A DNA stretch of 64,000 nt from Prado023 sp963747335. Lineage in GTDB: Bacteria > Actinomycetota > Actinomycetes > S36-B12 > CAIYMF01. The stretch spans positions 248,001-312,000 of the forward strand of contig CAVVEV010000003.1 in NCBI GenBank assembly GCA_963747335.1. The letters run 5' to 3'. The translations under genes and the position numbers were made by a program. Of this stretch, positions 7,653 to 15,604 are shown piece after piece. The notes under the pieces are model-generated. The model had not been told where the DNA came from. It searched no databases and was given only the letters and a program-made list of their open reading frames with translations. Position 1 is the stretch's first letter. The number at the start of each line of letters is the position of its first letter.

Positions 7653-8262
7653 AGGCCTGCCGGGCCTCATCGGCCAGAGGCCGGGCGACGCAGTCCTCGG
7701 TGTGGTCGTTGACCAGCCCCATCGCCTGCATGAAGGCGTACACGGTCGTCGGGCCGACGAAGCGGAACCCACGGCGCTTGAGGTCCTTGGCCAGGGCGAT
7801 CGCTGCGGGTGCGGTCGTGAGCGCCTGCACATCCTCGGCGCGGTAGCGGGTCGGGCGCTGCGCGGGGCCGGGCTCGAAGCCCCAGACGTAGGCCGCGAGC
7901 GAACCCTGCTCCCCGACCAGGTCGAGGGCCGCCCGGGCGTTGCCGATCGTCGCCTCGATCTTGCCGCGGTGGCGCACGATCCCCGCGTCTCCCAGCAGCC
8001 GGGTCACATCCCGCTCAGTGAACCGGGCGACGGCCTCCACCTCGAACCCCGCGAACGCGTCGCGGAAGTTCTGGCGCTTGCGCAGGATGGTCAGCCAGCT
8101 CAGCCCGCTCTGGAAGCCCTCCAGGCAGAGCTTCTCGAACAGCCGACGGTCATCGGCGACGGGGTAGCCCCACTCCGTGTCGTGGTACGCCAAGTAGTCC
8201 GCCGGCGCCGCGTCGACCCAGAAGCATCGCGGGGCGGCGGCGTCCAGGACTGGCTCATCCAT
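7624..8262 (-). CDS. tag: DNA-3-methyladenine glycosylase I
   Basis: 212 residues; removes 3-methyladenine from alkylated DNA, the first step of base excision repair. The family pattern is complete: RCFW near the N-terminus, YHDTEWG, LFEKLCLEGFQSGLSWLTIL and NFRDAF, then NARA, GPTTVYAFMQAMGLVNDHTEDC. The N-terminal Cys and His and the C-terminal His and Cys are the zinc ligands of Tag. Its start overlaps the end of the upstream NTF2-like gene by 8 bases, so the two are probably cotranscribed. Confidence 0.95.
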   Translation of the reverse strand: MDEPVLDAAAPRCFWVDAAPADYLAYHDTEWGYPVADDRRLFEKLCLEGFQSGLSWLTILRKRQNFRDAFAGFEVEAVARFTERDVTRLLGDAGIVRHRGKIEATIGNARAALDLVGEQGSLAAYVWGFEPGPAQRPTRYRAEDVQALTTAPAAIALAKDLKRRGFRFVGPTTVYAFMQAMGLVNDHTEDCVARPLADEARQAFTPPGSRRA

Positions 8263-8704
8263 GCTGCTGGTACCTGCGCAGCCCGGCCATCGCCTGCCCC
8301 CGCACCTTGCCCTGCAGGAAGGGGGTCCATCCGAGCAGCACCCCTGATGGGCCGAGGGCCTGGCGTGACCACGCCCAGAGGTCGAAGGAGTCCCGGTGCT
8401 CCCGGATCAGTCCGTCGGAGATGACGAACGACGCGTGGATGTCGTTGACCACCTGGCGTCCGGTCGAGGTGAACGTGTACGTCGCGACCCAGTGGGCCGA
8501 GGAGTCGGTCACCGAGTCGAACGCGAGGCTGAAGTCCTTGGCTGACGCGCACAGCATCCGCCACATGTCACCGACCTGCTGGCCCTGCAGGTCGGTGAAC
8601 ACGGGGTCGGAGAACCTGGCGTCCGCGGCGTAGCAGGAGGCCATCGTCTCGGCATCCAGCCCCTGGAAGGCCGTGTAGAACCTCGTGATCAGGTCTGCAT
8701 CCAT
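8255..8704 (-). CDS. NTF2/SnoaL-like domain protein
   Basis: 149 residues. DLITRFYTAFQGLDAETMASCYAADARFSDPVF followed by a beta sheet (WVATYTFTSTGRQVVNDIHASFVISDGLIREHRDSFDLWAWSRQ region) is the cone-shaped NTF2-like fold used by SnoaL-type cyclases, ketosteroid isomerases and many uncharacterised proteins. The His-Arg-Asp-Ser-Phe-Asp stretch lines the pocket in relatives. No substrate can be assigned. It precedes tag in the same direction with an 8-base overlap. A TAGGGT element 6 nt before the ATG suggests a leaderless transcript. Confidence 0.85.
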   Translation of the reverse strand: MDADLITRFYTAFQGLDAETMASCYAADARFSDPVFTDLQGQQVGDMWRMLCASAKDFSLAFDSVTDSSAHWVATYTFTSTGRQVVNDIHASFVISDGLIREHRDSFDLWAWSRQALGPSGVLLGWTPFLQGKVRGQAMAGLRRYQQHG

Positions 8705-8710
8705 GACCTG

Positions 8711-8716
8711 ACCCTA
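8711..8716 (-). promoter_or_regulatory. Putative -10 element, leaderless NTF2-like/tag transcript
   Basis: TAGGGT on the minus strand, 6 nt before the ATG at 8704. It lies between that start and the stop of the 112-residue membrane protein gene at 8731. Confidence 0.45.
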
Positions 8717-8730
8717 GGGGCCATCTCAGC

Positions 8731-9069
8731 CTACGAGTCGTCGCGGGCAGCCGGGGGGACCTGCGAGTTGTAGACCGACCCACCGGGACGCAGCGCCGAG
8801 AAGTCCTCGGCAGCCTGCTGGGGCACCTGCGAGTCGTAGATGGACCCGCCGGGGCGGGAGGCCGACCAGTCGTGGGCCTCCTGCGGTACGCCGGCCGGAG
8901 TCGGGGAGTCCGAACCATCGACTGTCAGTGCGGACCACGACAGGATCACCACGACGGTCACGGCGATCAGGGTGATGAGGGTGACCATCGCCCGGGAGAT
9001 CGTGGGGTTCCGATCGGTCTGTGTCGGGTTGACCCCCTGTGCTTGTGCCGCCTGTGCCTGTGTTGCCAT
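8731..9069 (-). CDS. Small single-pass membrane protein with repeated RPGGS-Y-SQVP motif
   Basis: 112 residues. A polar Gln/Ala-rich N-terminus is followed by one membrane helix (about 27-47). The C-terminal tail is built from two near-identical units: residues 61-81 and 82-103, each VPQxA..D(W/F)SA.RPGGS(I/V)Y(D/N)SQ, with a broken third copy VPPAARDD. With no positive residues before the helix apart from Arg20 and Arg26, an outside C-terminus is possible but not certain. ATG with GAGGAG upstream. I do not recognise a named family. It is divergent from the SARP/STAND regulator and shares its regulatory region, so it may be a target or partner of that regulator; that is inference. Confidence 0.7.
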   Translation of the reverse strand: MATQAQAAQAQGVNPTQTDRNPTISRAMVTLITLIAVTVVVILSWSALTVDGSDSPTPAGVPQEAHDWSASRPGGSIYDSQVPQQAAEDFSALRPGGSVYNSQVPPAARDDS

Positions 9070-9130
9070 CCGGTGCGCTCCTCATGCGGGGCCCCCAGGG
9101 TGGGGCCGGCGCCTCGATGCTCCGACCGGG

Positions 9131-9173
9131 CGGTATCAGCAGGCCTGTCTCCCGGTATCAGCCCGGTTCCAGC
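9131..9173. promoter_or_regulatory. Three direct repeats in 11-bp register, putative SARP operator
   Basis: CGGTATCAGC occurs at 9131-9140 and exactly again at 9153-9162 (22 bp, two helical turns, apart). A near copy, CGGTTCCAGC, follows at 9164-9173, 11 bp further on. SARP regulators bind direct repeats spaced by 11 or 22 bp, and the adjacent gene encodes a SARP-type DNA-binding domain. The array lies between the divergent starts at 9069 and 9229. Function is inferred from spacing and context. Confidence 0.62.
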
Positions 9174-9228
9174 CCTATTGACCAGGGAGGAGAGGCGCCT
9201 CCACACTGCCAGGACGGAGGTGGTCGTC

Positions 9229-12200
9229 ATGCGCGTCCAGCTTCTCGGGCCCACCCAGGTCAGTGGAGCACTTGCTCCGCTGGGTCCGCGCGATCGCGTG
9301 CTCCTGGGGGCCCTCTGCGTGCAGCCAGGGCAGGTTCTGGCGCCCGATGTCCTTGCCGATGCGCTCTGGGGCGGCAATGTGCCGAAGTCCTGGAACAAGG
9401 TCGTGCAGGGATCGGTGATGCGCCTGCGCCGGGCGCTGGGCCCCTCAGCGATCGAGACGACGGCCGACGGCTATCGGTTGGGACTCGCTGGCGGCGAGCT
9501 CGACACCGTGGAGTTCGAGAACCAGGTCGCGCGAGGTCGCACCTTCCTTGAGCTCCATGAGCCCGAGCGCGCCGCGACCACGCTGGAACTCGCCCTCCGG
9601 CTGTGGCGTGGTGTGCCGTTCACGGACCTCGCCGAATGGGATCCGGCCCGGGCCGAGGCAGAGCGCCTCGTCGACGTCAGGCACAGCGTCGAGGAGGACC
9701 TCGTGGCTGCGCACCTGGCGGCTGGGCGCGCCGTCGAGGCAGCTGCTGCGGCAGGCCCGCTGGTGGCGCGGGAGCCGTTCCGCGAGCGGCGTTGGGCTCT
9801 CCTGGCCACGGCGCTGTACCGGACGGGTCGCCAGTCAGATGCGCTGGACGTGCTGCGGCGGGCGGGTACGACGCTTCGCGACGAACTCGGTCTGGACCCG
9901 GGTCCCGAGCTCGGTCGAGCTGGAGCAGCGGATCCTGTGCCAGGACCCGACACTGCTCGAGATCCCCCTGCGCGTCCGGAGGTCGAGCGCCGAGTGCCCC
10001 TACCGTGGCCTGCGCGCATTCGGCGCCGATGACTCGGAGTTCTTCTTCGGCCGCGGCGATTCTGTCGCGGAGGCGGAGCGTCGTATCGCGGAGTTCCCGC
10101 TGCTCCTCGTCGTCGGGCCGTCCGGCTCGGGCAAGTCCTCGCTGGTTCGAGCCGGGGTGCAGCCCACCCTCGAGCGTGCCGGCTGCGCTGCGTCCGTCCT
10201 CACACCTGGCCCCGATCCGGAGGCGTCCCTGGCAGCGGCTGTCGCGACTCTGGCCCAGGGCGGGGCACTTATCGTCGACCAGCTCGAGGAGGCGTTCGCG
10301 CGTCCGAGCGGACATGCCGCACGGCCGTTCCTCGACCGGCTGGCCGACCTGGTCGAGGGCGGCACCAGAGTCATCGTGACCCTCCGGGCCGACCATCTCG
10401 GCGGCCTCACGGGGAGTCCCAGGCTGTCGCGCCTGGCCGAACGCGGGCTGATGCTGCTCACTGCGCTCTCGGACGAGGATCTGGCTGCGGCTGTCGAGGG
10501 GCCCGCCCGGTTGGTCGGGCTGGTCCTCGAACCCGGCCTGGTGGACCTCCTCGTTCGGGACGTGCACGGCGCACCGGGCGCACTCCCACTGCTCTCTCAT
10601 GCTCTGGCCGAGACATGGGAGCATCGCGAGGGCAACGTCCTGACCGTCGAGGGGTACCGCGCGACGGGTGGGATCCACTCTGCCGTGGCCCGCTCCGCAG
10701 AGCGCCTCTACGACTCGCTCTCCCTCGACGACCGGGACCTCCTCCGATCGGTCCTGCTGCGCCTCGTGACGCCGACCCCGGCGGGCGAGCCGATCGCGGC
10801 TCGCGTCCCCACCCGGGTCTTCTCAGGGACGCCGCACGCGCCCAGGCTGCTCGACCTGCTCGTCCGCTCACGGCTGGTGACCGTCTCGCAGGATTCAGTA
10901 ACCCTCGCCCACGAGTCACTGGTGCGGGCCTGGCCGCGGCTGCGGACGTGGTTGGACGAGGATGCCGAGGGTCAGAGGATCCTGGGGCACCTCCAGATCG
11001 CTGCCGACACCTGGCAGATGTGGGGTCGTCCCGATGAGGAACTCTATCGGGGAGCCCGGCTCGAGGCGGCCGAGGAATATCGACGGTTGTCGCATCCGGT
11101 GCTCTCGACGCTGGAGGAGGATTTCCTCGAGTCATCGTCGGTCCACTCCGACGATGAGCTCAACCGCCAGAAGCAGGTCCACGCCCAGCAGGTGCGGCGC
11201 AACCGGCAACTGGCGGGGGCACTGACAGCGGCGTTGGGGCTACTTCTCGTGTCCCTCATCGTCGGGACGCAGGCGGGGCTGCGCGGTCGGGAGGCTCGAG
11301 CGGAGGCCTCTCGCGCCGACGTCGCGGCCCTGGAGGCGACTGCGGCGGGCCTCGGGGCCACGGCCCAGTCCCAGCCCGATGCAGTCCTGTCGCTGCTGCT
11401 CGCTCGACAGGCCGTTGATGTTGCCTCTGGTCCGCTCAGCGAGGGAGCCCTCCTGCAGAGCCTGGTCGATGTCGGGGGCCTGGTGAGTCGGGTCTCGCAG
11501 GGCACGGCGAGCCCGACCGCCAGCAATCGGGACCACGCCTTCACCGCCGATGGCGGGCGGCTGCTCGAGCTCAACGACTGGGGTCAGGTCCATCTTCTGG
11601 ACACGGCTACCGGACGCAGCCTGCGCGGGGCGCTCGCAGGCTCCGGTGACGGCGAGCCGACCATGGGGTACTTCCCCACCGGACTGGGCGGAGCAGGGAC
11701 GGTGGCTCTCGTGGCGCGGATCAACGTCGCGAGGGGGGCGGACGGGGTGGAGCCGGGTTCGGTCTCGGTCTTGCCGATCGATGTCCAGACCGGGGAAGCG
11801 GCAGGGCCGCCACAGCCGGTGCCCTCCGCCGTGGCCGACGGGTACTTCCACCAGGATCGGCTGCGGGTCTCGCCCGATGGCCGCACGCTGGTCTCCGCGT
11901 TGGACCGACAGGTCCGGGTCTGGCATTGGCGAGGTGAACGATGGGAGGGGCCGGACTTGGTGCCTCTGCCACCCCTTCCCGACAGCCGGCCCGACCAGGA
12001 CCTCGTCTCCTGGGTCACGTTCAGTGCCGACAGCTCGCGGGCAGCAGTCGTACTGAACCTGCAGGGACCCGCCGACCGCATCGACCAACGGGCGATCTGG
12101 GTGGTCGACACGACCGAGCCGCGGCTGGTCGGGCCGCTCCTGGCCTCGCAGGGCGACGCCGGGCCCTGGCTGGCTGCGATCTCCCCGAGCGGCACGCGCC

Positions 12201-13564
12201 TCCTGGTGGCAGAGCGCCGGGCAGGTGTCGTCAGCGTCCTGCGAGCGCGCACGCATGACGAGGTCCTCTCCATCCCCGGTGAGTCCCCCGCCAGCGCGCT
12301 CGCATGGTCACCCGACGGCCGGCGGGTGGCGATCGGGCGGGTCGACGGCAGCGGCGAGGTCTACTCGCTGGACCCCCTTCAACTGCTCGGGCGCATCTCG
12401 GGTCCGGAGGAGGTGGCCGCCCTGGCACTGGTGGGATCCGACGGGCTCATGGTCTACGACCTCTCGGGGGGAATCGCGCGATTCGACCTGTCGTCGATCG
12501 CACCGATCGCCACCAGCGTCCCGACCGAACGGATCCGCGAGGTCGCCGCCGCGGCTCGGACCGTCGCCGTGGGCGGGGATGACGGTGTCATCCACCTCTA
12601 CGACCGCACCACCCTGCGCGCACTCGGCCACGACCTGACAATGCCACCGGACGGCTCGCCGGACGGTGCCACCGGACCGACCGCCCAGCGTCGGGTCTCG
12701 GCGCTCGCGATGCTGCCCGATGGGTCTGCTGTCATCGGGGCCGATCGCGCAGGTCACCTGCGGATGTGGTCCCTGCCGGCACGTAGGTTGCTGTGGTCAC
12801 GCGATGACGTGCTGGCCTCACGGCTCGCGATCTCGCCCGACGGCCGCCACCTCGTGTCGATCACTGTCGATCCCGATGATGCTCTGCCCGACGACCTCCC
12901 GTCGCGTTCTTCCGTGACCATCTGGGACCTGGCGGAACGATCAGAGGTGTACACCGACGACCTCACGGACCGGATGGTGAACGGGCCGCCCCTGGAGCCG
13001 CGCGAGGTGGCGTTCTCCCCGGACTCGCGCCGGTTCGCTGTCTCCTTCCCCTTGGCCGGTCAGACGCGGGTCTACGACGTCGCAGGCCGACGCCGGGCCG
13101 TCGTCATCCCGAGCGCCGCGACGTCGGTGGCGTTCTCAGCGGACGGCAGCCTTCTGTTCGGCGCCGAGGCCCACGACAAGCTGTCGGTGCGGGACACCTC
13201 CAAGGGGAACCCCGTCGGCCAGTCCCGGGTTCCTGGACTCGGCAATGCCACGCGCATGCGACTCTCGGCGGATGGGCGCTGGTTGGTCGTCTCGCGCCCC
13301 CGGTCGGTGACCATCCTCGACGCGAACACGTTGAGGGTGGTTGTCTCCGAGGTGAACCTGCCCTTCGACGGGAGCAACGATGCCTTCTCCCTCGCTCCGA
13401 CCGAGGACCTGCACATGTTCGTCGGCACCCAGCGTGCCCTCGTGGACCTCGATCTCGACCCTGAGCGCTGGAGGTCCCTGGCCTGCTCACTGGCGGGTCG
13501 CCGTCTGACCACCATGGAGTGGCGGTTGTTCCTGCCATCATTGCCGTACAACCCGGCCTGCTGA
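9229..13564 (+). CDS. SARP (wHTH-BTAD)/nSTAND1/beta-propeller regulator, frameshifted
   Basis: Read with one correction this is a protein of about 1444 residues. Residues 1-90 form an OmpR-type winged helix and 92-230 a BTAD domain ending DELGLDPGPEL, the SARP layout. The next domain begins CPYRGLRAF...EFFFGR, the nSTAND1 signature, with P-loop GPSGSGKSS and Walker B ALIVDQLEE. A membrane helix (LAGALTAALGLLLVSLIVG, near 11210-11270) and coiled segment follow, then about seven WD-like blades (SPDGRTLVSA, SPDGRRVAIG, LPDGSAVIGA, SPDGRHLVS and others). The first frame ends at 10032 and the second is readable from 9914 to 13564; an extra G at 9913/9914 (PGPEL|VELEQRIL) separates them. GGAGG precedes the ATG. 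Likely a membrane-anchored NTP-dependent transcription factor; its signal is unknown. Confidence 0.85.
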
Positions 13565-13583
13565 GACGTGAGGGACGCGTGAC

Positions 13584-14042
13584 ATGACCGATGGGGGACT
13601 GAGCATCCAGGAGCGCCTGTACCCGCAGCTGACGTGCTTCGGGTGCGGGCATGCCAACCCCAAGGGGCTCAAGCTGCGCAGCTACCCAGGGGATGGGTGC
13701 GTCACCGCCCAGTTCCAGCCGTGGCCCGAGCACGACAACGGGTTCGGGTTCCTCAACGGCGGGATCATCGCCACGGTGCTGGACTGCCACAGCGGGGCGG
13801 CGGTGTTCCACCGGGCCGACGCGCTCGGGATGCAGCCTCAGCAGGGCGCTCCGCTGCTCTACGTGACGGCGGGACTCGACCTGCGCTACCTGCGCCCCGT
13901 TCCCCTGGGCCAGACGCTGGACCTTCGCGCTCAGGTGACCTCGGCCGATGATGACCAGGTGACCGTCGAGGCCGAGATCGTGTGGGATGGCAAGGCGCGC
14001 GCGGCGGCGACCACCCTGTGGAAGCGCTGGCGCCCACGCTGA
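13584..14042 (+). CDS. PaaI family thioesterase (hotdog fold)
   Basis: 152 residues. CFGCGHANPKGLKL near the N-terminus, NGGIIATVLDCHSGAA in the central helix, and LRYLRPVPLGQTLDLRAQV are the recurring elements of the PaaI/YbgC-like hotdog thioesterases, which hydrolyse acyl-CoA esters. The Asn-Gly-Gly followed by a helix with Asp/His is the usual catalytic neighbourhood. It starts 19 bases after the SARP/STAND stop and 78 bases before the aminotransferase, all in one direction. AGGGA precedes the ATG at 13584. Substrate unknown. Confidence 0.88.
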   Translation: MTDGGLSIQERLYPQLTCFGCGHANPKGLKLRSYPGDGCVTAQFQPWPEHDNGFGFLNGGIIATVLDCHSGAAVFHRADALGMQPQQGAPLLYVTAGLDLRYLRPVPLGQTLDLRAQVTSADDDQVTVEAEIVWDGKARAAATTLWKRWRPR

Positions 14043-14120
14043 GCAGCGTGCGTGAGCAACCGCCGCGGCAGGCGGATAGCCTGCTGCCATCCCCCGCAGC
14101 CCCGTGACTGGAGACATCGC

Positions 14121-15548
14121 ATGACCACCGAAGCGCCCGTGAACGCCGCCCCCTCCGCCTGGCCCGCGCACGACCCCGCGACGCGCAGGACGCTGCCGGG
14201 CTCGTCCACGCCGCTGGACCAGGCGCGCGTGGAGGCGCTCACGGCAGCGGAGTGGGAGCGGTTCACGAGTGCCACGGCCGGCTCCGGAGCCCACAACGCC
14301 CAGGCGCTCAAGTCGCTGCCGCTGGGCGTCACGTCGTCGTTCCAGCACTGGGATCCGTACCCGATCTCGATCACGTCGGCCAAGGGCGCGTGGCTCACTG
14401 ACGTCGACGGCCGGCAGCTGCTCGACCTCTCGATGGGCTTCGGCGCAATGCTCGTCGGCCACCTCAACCCCGCGGTGGTCGCGGCCGTGATCGGGGCGAT
14501 GGAGACCGGGACGCTCTTCGTCACGCCGTCGCCGTCGGCCACGGCCGTCGCGGAGCGCTTCCAGCGCCGGTTCGGCCTTGATCAGCTGCGCTTCACCAAC
14601 TCCGGCACCGAGGCCACGATGTACGCGGTGCGCACCGCGCGGGCCTTCACCGAGCGCCACGCCATCATCAAGATCGAGGGGGGCTACCACGGTGGGTACG
14701 ACGCACTGTCCGTCTCGGTGAAGCCCGACGTCGCCGAGTCCGGGCCGGAGGACGCGCCGATCCCGGTCACGCCGTTCGACGTCGAGGCCGGCACCGTCCA
14801 CGTCGTGCCCTACAACGACCTGGACCGACTCGAGGCGATCCTCGCCGACCACGCCGCCGAGATCGCCGCGGTCGTGATGGAGCCGGTCCTGGAGAACATC
14901 TCCATCGTCGTGCCCGATGCGGGCTACCTGACCGGCGTGCGCGAGGCCTGCGACCGCCACGGCGTCCTGCTGGTGTTCGACGAGGTGAAGACCGGCCTGA
15001 CGGCGGGGTACGGCGGCGCGTCGCAGCGCCTGGGCGTCACCCCTGACCTGGTGTGCCTGGCCAAGAGCGTGGGCGGTGGCCTGCCCCTGGCCGTGTTCGG
15101 CGGGCGCGCCGAGGTGATGGCGGCCGTCTCGGACAACCGCATGCCGCACTTCGGCACCTACAACGGCAACCCACTGGTGATGGCTGCGGCCGCGGCCGTC
15201 GACGAGGTCTGCACGCACGAGGCGCTGGCTGCCGCGGAGCAGCTCAACAACGACGCCCTCGATGCCCTCGACGCCGTGATCGCGCAGTACGAGCTGCCCG
15301 CGCAGACGGTCGGCTTCGGGGTCAAGGGGGCCGTGACCTGGGCGACCGCCCCGGTGCGCAACTACCGCGACTACAAGCGCACGGACTTCGCGATCGCCGA
15401 GCTCAGCTGGCTCTGGGGCGTCAACCGGGGGATCCTCACCCCGCCTGGGCTCGACGAGCAGTGGCTCGTGTCTCTGGCGCACACCAGCGACGACATGGGC
15501 CTGCTCGTCGGGGAGTTCACCGACCTCGCCGAGGCCCTGCGCGCCTGA
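14121..15548 (+). CDS. Class-III aminotransferase (PLP)
   Basis: 475 residues, fold-type I PLP enzyme of the class-III group (ornithine/GABA aminotransferase and glutamate-1-semialdehyde aminomutase relatives). Visible elements: DLSMGFGAMLVGHLNP, TNSGTEATMYAVRTAR, EGGYHGGYDAL, VVMEPVLEN, LVFDEVKTG with the pyridine-binding Asp, and LAKSVGGGLP with the Schiff-base lysine. The order and the GYHGGYD segment are closest to the aminomutase-like branch, but the N-terminal 70 residues are extended and no haem genes are adjacent, so the reaction is uncertain. GGAG lies about 9 nt before the ATG; a TAGCCT about 40 nt upstream may be its -10. Confidence 0.85.
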   Translation: MTTEAPVNAAPSAWPAHDPATRRTLPGSSTPLDQARVEALTAAEWERFTSATAGSGAHNAQALKSLPLGVTSSFQHWDPYPISITSAKGAWLTDVDGRQLLDLSMGFGAMLVGHLNPAVVAAVIGAMETGTLFVTPSPSATAVAERFQRRFGLDQLRFTNSGTEATMYAVRTARAFTERHAIIKIEGGYHGGYDALSVSVKPDVAESGPEDAPIPVTPFDVEAGTVHVVPYNDLDRLEAILADHAAEIAAVVMEPVLENISIVVPDAGYLTGVREACDRHGVLLVFDEVKTGLTAGYGGASQRLGVTPDLVCLAKSVGGGLPLAVFGGRAEVMAAVSDNRMPHFGTYNGNPLVMAAAAAVDEVCTHEALAAAEQLNNDALDALDAVIAQYELPAQTVGFGVKGAVTWATAPVRNYRDYKRTDFAIAELSWLWGVNRGILTPPGLDEQWLVSLAHTSDDMGLLVGEFTDLAEALRA

Positions 15549-15604
15549 AGCGCAGCCCGGCGCTCGGCGCCTGCTCGGCCTCCACTCGGTGCCCGTTGCG
15601 GCAC

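Noticed and set aside
9192..9201. Palindrome GAGGCGCCTC in the leader of the SARP/STAND gene
   Set aside because: A 10-bp G+C palindrome is expected by chance at this composition; the 11-bp phased repeats are a better operator candidate.
15589..15604. Hairpin GTGCC/GGCAC between aminotransferase and giant gene ends as a terminator
   Set aside because: Only a 5-bp stem with no T-run; too weak to report as a feature.
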